64,000 bases of DNA from Cupriavidus necator A5-1 (GCF_000744095.1 NZ_JQLI01000008.1:124001-188000), one strand, 5' to 3'; positions 8,764 to 17,418 are shown, counted from the stretch's first letter. A program made the numbers and translations. The notes: a model not told the origin generated them from the sequence alone.

Positions 8764-9537
8764 TCAGTGCGTCTGCACGAGGTCTGTGTTTTCGCTGTTT
8801 CGGGACGCAAGTGGAAACGTATCTGCAAGGAATTCGAGCAACGCTTTCCTGATTACAGGAGCCAGCTCTCTTGAATGCGCTTCGCGGTGGTGATTCGGGC
8901 ACAGCGCAGCGACATTCCAGACCCGGTCCTTTCCATTTTCGGAAAGGGGAATGACGTGATGTGTTTCCAGATAAAGGCGCCCTTTGCCCGTCCGGAACCC
9001 AGGCGCATCGCAATATTCGCAGCGCCCGTTCGAACGCTCCAGAACGCTCGCACGGACCGCGGGGTCGCGTAGGTAGGCCGTCCCCGAGACCGCGGCCCTG
9101 CGAGGCGTATCTGTGCCTGGCGTTCCGTGCTGGTCTTCGTAAAGCAGTTCGTCGTATGCCAGGTTGGCCGCGGGTTCCGTAGTGGCCTCTTTTGGGCCAC
9201 CTCGATGCAGAAGGCAGGCGCTGCTTAGCTTGTCGTAGCTCACTATGCGCCAAGATTCAGGGTCAAGATGCCGCAGTCGGACTACTGACGATTCGCGACC
9301 CATCTGCTCTTCCGAGGCCATATCCCCCTCGACAACGATCACACGAACCGTACCGTCGCCAGCGGCGGTATCTCGCAGCAGTTCGTCAAGCTGGCGCGCA
9401 CGTTTCGCCTGGCTTCTTGCGCGGTCACGCGCCTCTTCGTCGCGCTCGGTCTCCACAAATCGCTCGAGCTTGAGCGCCCACTCCCGAAGATTCGCCGTCG
9501 CTGCCGTATCTAGCCGACCAACGGGGCGGTCACTCAC
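8764..9537 (-). CDS. HNH endonuclease
   Basis: This 257-residue protein has a charged helical N-terminus (about 15-60, rich in Arg, Glu and Asp), a middle domain (VRVIVVEGDM to WRIVSYD, 64-101) and a C-terminal HNH nuclease. The nuclease has a zinc pair CEYC (C173, C176), ETHHVIPLSENG (H193, H194), NVAALCPNHHREAH (C213, H216, H221). This is the complete HNH-with-CxxC arrangement found in restriction-like and defence-associated nucleases. The GTG at 9537 has GAAAGG five bases upstream. No methylase or helicase partner is adjacent, so its role is open; a stand-alone defence nuclease is possible (inference). Confidence 0.85.
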   Translation of the reverse strand: MSDRPVGRLDTAATANLREWALKLERFVETERDEEARDRARSQAKRARQLDELLRDTAAGDGTVRVIVVEGDMASEEQMGRESSVVRLRHLDPESWRIVSYDKLSSACLLHRGGPKEATTEPAANLAYDELLYEDQHGTPGTDTPRRAAVSGTAYLRDPAVRASVLERSNGRCEYCDAPGFRTGKGRLYLETHHVIPLSENGKDRVWNVAALCPNHHREAHSRELAPVIRKALLEFLADTFPLASRNSENTDLVQTH

Positions 9538-9756
9538 CGAAGCCTTTCAGGTGGAAAGGGCGGTCCTATCGTCGGGCGGCTCGTGCTCGGCCGACGTGTG
9601 ACAATATCGTATATCTCCGCGGGGCATGAATGGCTTAGATTGATTCGTCATGTCACGCCGTCGTAGGCCGGCCAGGTCTGCATGCGGCGAGATGGTTCGA
9701 ATACGTTTAAGAGCTTGCGTTTTCCCAGCTACCGCGGCAGCGTAGGGGTAGAGTCA

Positions 9757-10287
9757 TCAAAACGCGTCATCGGCTTTTCGCCGGCCTGCTGAGCTACCGC
9801 CCTCCGCCGGGTATGCCACACCCGTGACTACGCCCTCAGCGGCGCGGTCGCTTTTGCTGCCTTGAATCTGCGCGCCCCTCGATTCGTTTAAAGGCTTCGG
9901 CTCACAGGCCGGGAGGAATCCTGGTTTACCATCCCCGTCGTATTCGAATGCGACTGCCCCTTGCGCGACCTTCGAACTCGCACTTCTGGACGCCTCACCG
10001 CCGGGCTGGATAGTCGTGTGCGAGACGCGTCCGAAGTGCCAGATTTGTGCAAAGTTTTGTCCACCGACAGCGACGAACCCCAGCGTCAGCTTGCCCGCCT
10101 CAAACACCTTGCCGAAGCCTGAATGGCTTCCGGGCACAAGGTTTCGGCTGGCGCCGTGTTCCGCGTGATTGCCATGCAGGATCAACTCGCGATCCCCTTG
10201 TGCCCAGCTCAACGACCGGTGGGATTGGCTAAGAATATGTCCCTTCGGTTTGCAGCAAAATGGGAATGACGCCAACGCCGACTTCAT
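9757..10287 (-). CDS. Hypothetical protein, coupled to the glycine-zipper gene
   Basis: This 176-residue frame is of no recognised family. Its ATG (10285-10287) overlaps the TGA of the upstream glycine-zipper gene in an ATGA arrangement, which is the main reason to accept it. The sequence has a cysteine pair near the start (FPFCCKP), a glycine- and aromatic-rich centre (GSHSGFGKVFEAGKLTLGF, then QNFAQIWHFG) and a polar C-terminus. There is no clear signal peptide or membrane segment. It could be a real small partner of the two genes upstream or a chance frame. Confidence 0.4.
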   Translation of the reverse strand: MKSALASFPFCCKPKGHILSQSHRSLSWAQGDRELILHGNHAEHGASRNLVPGSHSGFGKVFEAGKLTLGFVAVGGQNFAQIWHFGRVSHTTIQPGGEASRSASSKVAQGAVAFEYDGDGKPGFLPACEPKPLNESRGAQIQGSKSDRAAEGVVTGVAYPAEGGSSAGRRKADDAF

Positions 10288-10730
10288 TTGACGGTGTACC
10301 CGCGTCCCTCAAGGCAGGCGGCGCGCGCATTGGCGAAGGCCTGTTGCTGTTGCTGCGACGCGGCCTGACCTTGCTGCGCAGTAGCGGCGTTTTGCCTGCG
10401 GCTTTGCCCACGTCCGGCAACCGCACCGGCCGCTGCGCCGGCACCAGCATCCCCCATGACTCCACCCACGACCGCACCACGCGCCGCGCCGCGCGCTCCC
10501 GCACCCGGGGTCGTTCCGGTTGCCGTAGTCGGTGGCTGGGCAGCCTGCGGCGCCTTGGCCGGATCGAATCCGCTTTGCTGGACCGCCCACGAATAGCACG
10601 CGGCCTCGTCGCTCTTTTGCGTTTGCGGTGACTGCCCCTTTGCGGGGTACACAGCTTGCTGTGCGTTTGCATCAGCGAGTAGCCCAACAGTCAATGCGAG
10701 TATGTACAAGGATTGACGCGTCATTCTCAT
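10284..10730 (-). CDS. Small exported glycine-zipper protein
   Basis: This 148-residue protein has an N-terminal signal peptide (MRMTRQSLYILALTVGLLA, cleavage probably after DANA). A soluble part carries one cysteine (DEAACYSWAVQQSGFDP), then comes a glycine/alanine-rich zipper of about 30 residues (GARGAARGAVVGG, GDAGAGAAAGAVAG) and a Q-rich C-terminus ending RAACLEGRGYTVK. Such YMGG/glycine-zipper proteins associate with the outer membrane or periplasm. AAAAGGAGGGC directly precedes the ATG. The start overlaps the stop of the patatin gene, so the three genes 9757-11629 look like one coupled unit. Confidence 0.75.
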   Translation of the reverse strand: MRMTRQSLYILALTVGLLADANAQQAVYPAKGQSPQTQKSDEAACYSWAVQQSGFDPAKAPQAAQPPTTATGTTPGAGARGAARGAVVGGVMGDAGAGAAAGAVAGRGQSRRQNAATAQQGQAASQQQQQAFANARAACLEGRGYTVK

Positions 10731-11629
10731 GCCCTCCTTTTAATGCTTGAATAAAGCGATCTACCTTCACCGGAGATCGGCCAATCGAGGCAGCAACGTG
10801 TCCCACGGCCGAGACAGCAAATGAGGGTTGCACGCGCAGCCGGACGGGGCGGGTCGCTGGCATCGACAAATGGCTGGATCCAGGCGGGTGGCTCGTAGCC
10901 GCAGGTGCCGCCGTAGTTGTTCAGTGTAATGGGCGTGAGCACCACTGGTACTGCCGACGACGCGGCAGCGGCACGGGAAAGCCGAATCGCATTCAGATCC
11001 GAGCAGAGCACGTCGAACGTGGCCTGCGTAAAGGGCAGGCGGGCCCCAGTGGAGATGTCCGTGGCCGACGCGATGATGAACGGACCGTTTCCACGATTGA
11101 AGTCGCCGAACGTCGCGCCATGGAACAAGATCTCGTCGTACAGGTCCGCCGCCAGCTCCGAGCGGCCCCACCCGCTCGACCAAAAGGATGGCCAGTAGGC
11201 CGGATTGAGCGTGCGGAATGTGATGTCGCCCTGTACGTCGCGCTTGAGGAAGCGCTGTTCGTAATCGTCGAACAGCTTGTCGCCGTACAGGCCATAGGCG
11301 AGGGCCGTAAAGCTTCCGCCCGACACGCCGGTGATGACGCCGACATGGTCGAGCAGGCGAGAGCTCTTGCCCGTCGGTCCGACAACTTCGGTATTGCGCA
11401 GGAACTCAAGGACGCCGTACGAGAATGCGGCGGCGCGTGTTCCGCCGCCCGAGAAGGCCAGAATCACCAGGTTCTCGTTGTCCGTCGCATACTGTGGGCG
11501 CGTAAAAAATCGATAGCCGGCATTGGGGTCAGCGTGGGCGATCGGCGGGTTGACCGGCCGGCTGGCGCAGCCGCCCAGCAGGAGCAACAACGCAAGTATC
11601 AGCCATGCAGGCGTCGGCAATCGTGTCAT
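10727..11629 (-). CDS. Patatin-like phospholipase lipoprotein, C-terminally truncated
   Basis: This 300-residue lipoprotein has a signal helix and lipobox LLLGGC (Cys21). The patatin oxyanion motif SGGGTRAAAF is at about 59-68 and the nucleophile elbow GVSGGS is at 100-105, with Ser102 as the expected nucleophile. The catalytic Asp motif (DGG or DGA), which should follow in the C-terminal third, is missing. After about residue 274 the text (CLGRGTRCCLDWPISGEG) no longer looks like a patatin. The gene therefore seems cut by a deletion or rearrangement and is probably inactive as a lipase. GGAGGAACC precedes the ATG at 11629. Confidence 0.75.
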   Translation of the reverse strand: MTRLPTPAWLILALLLLLGGCASRPVNPPIAHADPNAGYRFFTRPQYATDNENLVILAFSGGGTRAAAFSYGVLEFLRNTEVVGPTGKSSRLLDHVGVITGVSGGSFTALAYGLYGDKLFDDYEQRFLKRDVQGDITFRTLNPAYWPSFWSSGWGRSELAADLYDEILFHGATFGDFNRGNGPFIIASATDISTGARLPFTQATFDVLCSDLNAIRLSRAAAASSAVPVVLTPITLNNYGGTCGYEPPAWIQPFVDASDPPRPAARATLICCLGRGTRCCLDWPISGEGRSLYSSIKRRA

Positions 11630-12304
11630 GGTTCCTCCGGATCAGCCCATGCATGCCTCGCTGTCACGAGCGAGTGTGCAAACTTGGCTTTCTGGAAATC
11701 GGTTGCTACCGCTAATTAGAATAGTCGGAAAGCCGGTGTGGCTCCCATGGCAACGCCAAATGGCGGCGCAACCGCATGCAGAATCCGATGCGATTCGGAA
11801 TGGGAAGAAGCCAAGCCTCGTTGGCGTCCCTGGGATATCGGATCAGTACGTCTTTATCCGCACTCTATAGGGTTCCCGCCGGTCTCGATCAGCGTAATCG
11901 CACCTTCCTTTTCCGCCAGTTCCGGCAGTTCGGGCACCGGCCTGGGGGCGGCCCAGCAGCGAAGCGGCCAATGGGATCCTGATGTTCGGCGTCTCGACGT
12001 CGGTGATGACCGCAGCGGTGATGGAGATGATCAAGCACAACATGGCCAAGCTGCCACAGGGCGAACGGCCGTAGGTCAGGAAGGCAGAAGCCGGGGCCGG
12101 AGAGTTTTTGGGGTTCCCTTGAGTTTTTAGCAGGTGGCGAGCCAAAGCCTTTTACAGAGATGATCGCTCAACCGTCTGCTCTGATGGGCCGGCTAACGAC
12201 CGGAGATGGCCGGTTGCCTGACGCTGGCGGCAGTCAGGCTGTCTCGGTCGCGGCGGCGGGCCAAGTGTGGTAGCCCCCGGTGCGGTCCCCCGGTGCGGGC
12301 CTTT
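11630..12304. other. Decayed stretch upstream of the patatin gene
   Basis: About 675 bases are without an intact gene. The only protein-like trace is a short + strand C-terminus ending at 12074, listed separately. The remaining frames lack starts and ribosome-binding sites. The stretch fits the decayed look of the whole 5-12.7 kb segment. Confidence 0.4.
11941..12074 (+). pseudogene. C-terminal remnant of a possible membrane protein
   Basis: In one + strand frame the text NGILMFGVSTSVMTAAVMEM, followed by IKHNMAKLPQGERP and a TAG stop at 12072-12074, reads like the last membrane helix and cytoplasmic tail of an integral membrane protein. No start or upstream body is present in frame. I do not assign a family. 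It may be chance, but the hydrophobic-then-basic pattern with a clean stop is typical of a gene end. Confidence 0.3.
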
Positions 12305-12532
12305 TTATCGATCTTGCGAAGCCAGCCGCCATGTCGGAATGCCGTCATCGAAACTATCGAACCACTCCCGGATCGCGTCGGCCACAACGCTTGGATCGCA
12401 AGTGGCGGCATCCGGAACGCATGCCCGAATGAGACCTTCGACGTCAAATCTTCCTTCCACCCGTGCCCGCCAGGCATCGCGGTCGCTGGCTAGGATAGCG
12501 AGGTGCTGGTCTCGGATCGGTATGTAACGCAT
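12305..12532 (-). CDS. Small hypothetical protein
   Basis: This 75-residue acidic frame (MRYIPIRDQHLAILASDRD to FDSFDDGIPTWRLASQDR) is of no known family. Amino-acid usage looks protein-like, with an amphipathic helix around VVADAIREWFDSF. No clear Shine-Dalgarno sequence precedes the ATG. It is the last possible gene before the right motif array. Confidence 0.35.
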   Translation of the reverse strand: MRYIPIRDQHLAILASDRDAWRARVEGRFDVEGLIRACVPDAATCDPSVVADAIREWFDSFDDGIPTWRLASQDR

Positions 12533-12670
12533 GGCCCAGACAGGAAATGGAGTTGCCCCGTATGACGGCCGCCTCGCCGATATCTTGACCCCGTCCGCTG
12601 CTTAAGTCAGCCAGAGGTGACGGTGGACCGGACCGTCAGGTCCTGGCTCGCGTCACGGGAGTTGCACGGT

Positions 12671-12738
12671 AGTCCAGCTTATTCCGGATTTCCAGTCCAG
12701 CAAAAGCGCTCGTAGTCCAGCTGATCCGGTTTCCTACA
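12671..12738 (-). repeat. Right array of AGCTGGACT-type motifs (IS21-like end remnant)
   Basis: Three copies of AGTCCAGC are read on the + strand, beginning at 12671, 12694 and 12714. The outer two extend into CCGG (AGTCCAGCTTATTCCGG and AGTCCAGCTGATCCGG). On the minus strand they match the left array, so the two arrays face each other as terminal inverted repeats would. The probable outer tip is CCTACA at 12733-12738. About 60 bases further right the YbdK-type gene ends. Confidence 0.5.
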
Positions 12739-12795
12739 ATGCAGGGGCGCGGCTACAGCGTTAAGGGAAACGGCGTGCAGTAGCGCAGCGCAGGC

Positions 12796-13911
12796 TCAGG
12801 TTGCCCAGCGCTCGCACGCCTTGCGCACGGTTTCGCGCTGGCTGCGTGCATCCGCATCGACCTGTCGCAGCCATTCGGCATCGCCTTCGCGGCGCCCGGC
12901 CAGCGCGCGGATATTCGCCAGCGCTTCCAGCGAACCCAGCGCCTCGGCATGCGGCACCAGCGCGTCGCAGATCGACAGGATGTGGTCGGCGATCGGCATG
13001 CGCGTCAGCTCGTTGGGATGCACGTATTCGCCGTCCAGCCCGAAGCGGCAGGCCTGGAAGCGGTTGAAGGTGTAGACCAGGTAGTCGTCTTCCTGCGGCA
13101 TGAACGGGCGCGACAGCAGCAGGTAGCGCGCCAGCATCTGGATATAGGCGGCGATATCGCAGGCGCGCTGCACCGTCAGCGGCGTATCCATCACGCGCAC
13201 TTCGATGGTGCCGAATTCCGGCTTGGGCCGGATATCCCAGTAGAAGTCCTTCATGCTCTCGATCACGCCCGTGTTGCGCATCTTCTCGAAGTATGCGGTG
13301 AAGGCGTCCCACGTCAGCAGGAACGGCGCGCGCCCGCTCATCGGGAAGGCCGCAACGGAATTCAGCCGCGCCGAGGCAAAGCCGGTATCCACGCCCTGCA
13401 CATAGGGCGACGACGCCGCCAGCGCGACAAAGTGGGGCACGTAGCGGCCGATCGCATGCAGCAGGAACAGCGACTCGTCCGCGCTCGGGCAGCCGATATG
13501 CACGTGCTGGCCGAACACGGTGAACTGCTTGGCCAGGTAGCCGTACAGCTCGGAGATGTACTGGTAGCGCGGCGAGTTCGAGATGGTGCGGTCGGACCAT
13601 TGCTGGAACGGGTGCGTGCCACCGCCGGCGATGCCCAGGTTGAGCGAGTGCGAGGCCGCCACCATCAGGTCGCGCATGGTGGTCAGCTCTTCCAGCGCCT
13701 GCTGGTAGCTGTGGCAGATGCCGGTACTGATCTCGATCATCGACGGACTGATCTCCGGCTTGATGTCGCCGGCATGCTCGGCGCCCTTGAGCGCGCGCAG
13801 CAGGTCGGGCGCGAATGGCGCCAGGTCATAGTCATGACGGTTGACGAGCTGCAGCTCCAGCTCCACGCCGAAGGTCAGTGCCTCGGAATGCTTGAACGGT
13901 TCGAGAGACAT
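12796..13911 (-). CDS. ybdK: YbdK-type carboxylate-amine ligase (GCS2 family)
   Basis: This 371-residue protein is of the glutamate-cysteine-ligase 2 fold, the usual YbdK length. It opens with LTFGVELELQLVN, the ATP/Mg-binding GxExE motif. It contains the family blocks GGGTHPFQQWSDR, FGQHVHIGCPSADESLFLLH, FGTIEVRVMDTPLT and AYIQMLARYLL. These enzymes show weak glutamate-cysteine ligase activity in vitro; the physiological substrate is uncertain. The ATG at 13911 has GGAGGAGGGC upstream and shares its A with the TGA of the antiporter gene (TGATG), so the two are translationally coupled. In-frame starts further upstream overlap the antiporter and are rejected. Confidence 0.92.
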   Translation of the reverse strand: MSLEPFKHSEALTFGVELELQLVNRHDYDLAPFAPDLLRALKGAEHAGDIKPEISPSMIEISTGICHSYQQALEELTTMRDLMVAASHSLNLGIAGGGTHPFQQWSDRTISNSPRYQYISELYGYLAKQFTVFGQHVHIGCPSADESLFLLHAIGRYVPHFVALAASSPYVQGVDTGFASARLNSVAAFPMSGRAPFLLTWDAFTAYFEKMRNTGVIESMKDFYWDIRPKPEFGTIEVRVMDTPLTVQRACDIAAYIQMLARYLLLSRPFMPQEDDYLVYTFNRFQACRFGLDGEYVHPNELTRMPIADHILSICDALVPHAEALGSLEALANIRALAGRREGDAEWLRQVDADARSQRETVRKACERWAT

Positions 13912-15134
13912 CAGCGCCCTCCTCCATTGCCGCGAACCTCGCCAGCGTAGCGCAGCGCCCAGGCCGCGATCACGGGGCCGAGCAGTTGTTCGATTGCCAG
14001 CGCGCACAGGATGATGGCGGCCAGCGGTTGTCCGGTTCCCGGGTAAAGGCGTGCCACGTCGCTCATCAGCAGGTATGCCAGGCCCGACATCGGCGCCAGC
14101 GCCAGCCCCAGCGCCATGCACTGGCGCAGGCTCAGGCCCGAGAACGAACCCAGCGAGACCACGCCGGCCAGCTTGGCAGTATGGCGCAGCAGCACCAGCA
14201 CGACGGCGTAGATGCCGCCCACGGCCCAGTCATGCGCGGTCAGCGGCAGGCCCAGCGACACCACCATCACGATGATCAGCAGGCTGCCCGCGCTGCCGAA
14301 GTGCGGCGGCCATACATGCGGCTGGCTGTCCTGGTGCTTGAACACCACACCAGCCAGCATCAGCGTCAGCGGCATCGACAATTTTAGTACCCGGGTCAGC
14401 GCGAGCGTGAACAGCACCAGGCCCACCAGCACCAGGAAGCTGTAGTGATCGTCGGCCGACATGCGGTCATAGATGGCGTGGCCGATCTTGCCCACCACCC
14501 ATGCCAGCAGGCACGAGCCCACCAGCAGGTAGAGCGGGTGCAGCAACGCCGCGCCCAGGTTGCCGTACTCGGAATGCAGCCAGCCGGTGGCGACCTGCAC
14601 GATGGCGGCGGCGTAGATGCTGTTGAGCGCGGCCATCGCCATCAGGCGTTCGGTGACCTGCCCTTCGGCGCGCAATTCGTTCTTCAGTTGCAGCACGATG
14701 GTGGGCGAGGTGCTAACCGCGATTCCGCCAGCCAGGATCGCCACGCCCGGCGAGGCGCCGATCCATTGCAGCACCGCCGTCACCAGGCCCCAGGTCAGCA
14801 GGCTTTCAAAGGCGCTGGTCAGCAGCAGCCAGCGGTTGGCGCGCAGCCAGGTGAGAGAGAGGCGATGCCCGAGTTCGAACAAGGCCAGCGCCAGGGCCAT
14901 ATCGATCAGGATACGGGTCTGGTTGATCATGTTCTCGTCGACGATGCCGCGGCCCAGCATGCCGGCGCACAGGCCCGCCACGGCATAGCCGACGATGCGC
15001 GGGAAGCGCAGCCAGCGGCGGCTGACCTCGCCCGCGAGGCCGGCGCCGACCAGCGCCAGTCCGACCCAGAAAAGGCCACCTGGCGCGAGCGGGAGAGTGG
15101 GGAAAAGTTGGCTTAGTCCATTCATGGTCGACAT
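13911..15134 (-). CDS. Cation/proton antiporter (CPA2 / Na-H exchanger family)
   Basis: This 407-residue integral membrane protein has about 12 hydrophobic segments and the Na-H exchanger core fold. Segments include FPRIVGYAVAGLCAGML near the N-terminus, ILIDMALALALFELGHRL and the AGGIAVSTSPTIVLQL discontinuous-helix region. It lacks the C-terminal RCK/TrkA domain of KefB/KefC. Transported cation and regulation are unknown. Two starts are possible (15134 or 15125), neither with a strong ribosome-binding site. Coupling to the YbdK-type ligase recalls thiol-linked control of Kef antiporters, but that is speculation. Confidence 0.85.
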   Translation of the reverse strand: MSTMNGLSQLFPTLPLAPGGLFWVGLALVGAGLAGEVSRRWLRFPRIVGYAVAGLCAGMLGRGIVDENMINQTRILIDMALALALFELGHRLSLTWLRANRWLLLTSAFESLLTWGLVTAVLQWIGASPGVAILAGGIAVSTSPTIVLQLKNELRAEGQVTERLMAMAALNSIYAAAIVQVATGWLHSEYGNLGAALLHPLYLLVGSCLLAWVVGKIGHAIYDRMSADDHYSFLVLVGLVLFTLALTRVLKLSMPLTLMLAGVVFKHQDSQPHVWPPHFGSAGSLLIIVMVVSLGLPLTAHDWAVGGIYAVVLVLLRHTAKLAGVVSLGSFSGLSLRQCMALGLALAPMSGLAYLLMSDVARLYPGTGQPLAAIILCALAIEQLLGPVIAAWALRYAGEVRGNGGGR

Positions 15135-15215
15135 GGTAATGTAAGCACATCACAATCCATGTCAGTGATTGTCCGACACCGCACCAAACCAACCCGCTAC
15201 TTCGGTCAATTGCAT

Positions 15216-15250
15216 GTAAAAAACGCCATCTCCGGGATGGCGTTTTTTAC
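15216..15250 (-). terminator. Bidirectional rho-independent terminator
   Basis: A 15-base stem (GTAAAAAACGCCATC at 15216-15230 with its complement at 15236-15250) surrounds a five-base loop. The A and T runs at the two ends allow termination on either strand. It ends the TPR gene transcript on the minus strand. Confidence 0.9.
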
Positions 15251-15293
15251 ATTCGTTACACGGTCAGGCGGTTCGGAGAGGCCGTGAGACGTT

Positions 15294-17258
15294 TCAGACG
15301 CCCCACACTTTCCACTTCGGCCGGGTGGCCTTCAGCGCCGTTTCGACCTGCCCGTACAAAGTGCGCGTTGCGCCCTGCGCGGCGCCGTGGGCGCGCGCCT
15401 TCTCGAAGTACGCCAGCGCCGTCTCCCGCTGGTCCAGGCCAAGTGCGGACAGGACCGCGCGCAGGTACACCTCTGCGTCCCAGTCGTCACGTACGGCAAA
15501 CGCCGCGACAAAGTCCGCCATGGCAGCATCGTGCCGCTGCGCGGCGTTGTGGATAAGTCCTCGCTGCATACGCGGCCCAGCCTGGTCCAACGGATCGCCC
15601 TCGGTCAGCGCCACGGCCTGCTCGAACAGCGGCAGCGCGCGCTCGGGCTCGCCCGCGTCGCGCCAGACCTGGCCGAAGCGGTTGTACAGCCACGCATCCT
15701 CCACCAGCAGCGCGCGGCGCTGCTGGGCTTCGATCCCGGCGAGCGCATCGGCGCGGTCATGCTCGTCCATGCCCGCCATGCGCGCCTGCAGCAGCGCGGC
15801 ATAGTGCGCCCGCGCGTGGGCCATCGGGTGCGCGGCCTCGCTGCGCGCCTCCACCGGCAGCGCATCGAGGCGGGCGTCCATGTGCATCATGGCGGCGCGC
15901 GCGGCCTCGGTCGGCTCGGCGCCGCCCATTGCCTTCCACGCCGCGATCAGGCGACTGAAGGCCCAGGTCACGTCGGCCGGGTTGCGCTCCAGCGGATAGC
16001 GGTTGAGCACTTCGCCGGCCAGTTCCACCACCTTCTGGTGCTGGCCCGCGCCGGCGTGGCAGTCGAGCAGGTCGATCCAGTGGTCGATGAACTCGCTGGC
16101 GGCCATGCCCTGGCGGTGCAGCGCGATGCGCTCTTCCAGGTGCGCGGCATCGGCCGGCAGGCTGCGCGCCAGCAGCCGGCACAGCAGCGAATAGACATGC
16201 GGGTCGGCATTGCCGCCATGGCCGGCGGCATCGCCCTGGCCGGTGGCGAAATACTGGTCAAAGCGCGCCACGCCGTTGCGGCAGCCCTGCACCAGCACGG
16301 GCCGCAGCGCGGCTTCGGCGGCCGGCACCTCGTCAATGAACTCGCCCAGCGCCATGGCGGCGCGGTGGTAGGCGGCGCCGTCGTCGGACTTGTCGGTCAG
16401 GTTGAAGCGCAGCCACGGCTCGCGCTCGGCCTGCTGGGCGCCGTCGCCGGCCTGCGCCAGCTGGTGGCGCCACGCCAGTTCGCGTACCTGGCTCTGCGGG
16501 TCGGGCACCTGGCGCAGGTAGACCGCGAGGTCGTCGAGCGCGCCCTGGGTGTCGCCGACGCCCCAGCGCAGCGGCGCGCGCAGGCGGCGCGCCTCGGGGT
16601 GGTCCGGCTGTTCGGCCAGCACGCGGGCGGCCTGGTCGGCAGCCACGGCGTCGCCGGCGTCGGGGTCGAGATCCAGCAGATGCGGGTTGTCCAGGGCGAC
16701 ACGGCCCAGGCACACCCGCATCAGCGGCTCGACCGGCACGCCGGCGGCCTCGGCCCGGCCGATGTAGTCGCGCACCAGCGGCGCGATATCCTCGGCGCCC
16801 AGGTCCGGATTGCGCACCATCAGGTCATACCAGTAGCGCGCCGCGGCGGCCATGTCGCCCATGCGCAGGGCCACCAAGCCGGCGTGGAAGTGCGCGGGCC
16901 AGTCGCCCGAGAGCAGGCCGCTGCGCTGCGCCGCCTCGTGCAGCCACGGGCGCGCCTCGGCGTCGCGGCCCAGGCTCATCAGCATGGCGCCGTAGCGGTG
17001 CGCGATCACCCCGCGCGAGGCCCAGCGGTGCGGCGGCTGCAGCGGCAGCGTGTCGAGCCGCGCCAGCGCCTGGTCCAGCACCGCCAGCGCCGCGGCGGCG
17101 TCGCCGTTGTCGAAGTGCAGCCGCGCGCGCAGTGTCACGAAATCGACCACCTCGGGGCGGGCCTGCGACAGCTGGTCGGCGATCTGCAGGGCTTCGGCGA
17201 AGCGCCCTTGGTTGGCTAGCCCGATGGCGTGGTCGTAGCTGGCTTCCTGCTGGGACAC
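15294..17258 (-). CDS. TPR-repeat protein
   Basis: This 654-residue, probably cytoplasmic protein has helical tetratricopeptide repeats at both ends. The N-terminal set starts at YDHAIGLANQGRFAEALQIAD (residues 8-28), with further repeats to about 110. A C-terminal set lies around AWLYNRFGQVWRDAGEPERAL and AVRDDWDAEVYLRAVLSALG. The middle is rich in alanine and poorly typed. TPR proteins usually act as protein-binding scaffolds; no partner is evident here. The start is a GTG at 17258 with AGGAG nine bases upstream. The gene stands alone between two terminators. Confidence 0.8.
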   Translation of the reverse strand: MSQQEASYDHAIGLANQGRFAEALQIADQLSQARPEVVDFVTLRARLHFDNGDAAAALAVLDQALARLDTLPLQPPHRWASRGVIAHRYGAMLMSLGRDAEARPWLHEAAQRSGLLSGDWPAHFHAGLVALRMGDMAAAARYWYDLMVRNPDLGAEDIAPLVRDYIGRAEAAGVPVEPLMRVCLGRVALDNPHLLDLDPDAGDAVAADQAARVLAEQPDHPEARRLRAPLRWGVGDTQGALDDLAVYLRQVPDPQSQVRELAWRHQLAQAGDGAQQAEREPWLRFNLTDKSDDGAAYHRAAMALGEFIDEVPAAEAALRPVLVQGCRNGVARFDQYFATGQGDAAGHGGNADPHVYSLLCRLLARSLPADAAHLEERIALHRQGMAASEFIDHWIDLLDCHAGAGQHQKVVELAGEVLNRYPLERNPADVTWAFSRLIAAWKAMGGAEPTEAARAAMMHMDARLDALPVEARSEAAHPMAHARAHYAALLQARMAGMDEHDRADALAGIEAQQRRALLVEDAWLYNRFGQVWRDAGEPERALPLFEQAVALTEGDPLDQAGPRMQRGLIHNAAQRHDAAMADFVAAFAVRDDWDAEVYLRAVLSALGLDQRETALAYFEKARAHGAAQGATRTLYGQVETALKATRPKWKVWGV

Positions 17259-17371
17259 GTACTGCTCCTATGGATAAATTGTGCGAGTGCGGGATTATGC
17301 GCCAATGGTGGGATCCGCATCCGGACAACAACCGGCAGCGCCCGTCTTTTCTTGAGCACAGCCGCCGACAA

Positions 17372-17403
17372 TGCGAAACGCCACCCGAAGGTGGCGTTTC
17401 GCA
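17372..17403 (-). terminator. Rho-independent terminator after the binding-protein gene
   Basis: A 13-base perfect stem (TGCGAAACGCCAC at 17372-17384 with its complement at 17391-17403) has a six-base loop. It lies 16 bases past the stop of the minus-strand gene at 17419. Confidence 0.8.
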
Positions 17404-17418
17404 GGCAGTACCGAAAGC

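Noticed and set aside
15387..17219. A 610-codon + strand frame antisense to the TPR gene
   Set aside because: Composition is that of a reversed high-GC gene with many His, Gly and Arg. The TPR protein is supported by repeats, start signal and terminator.
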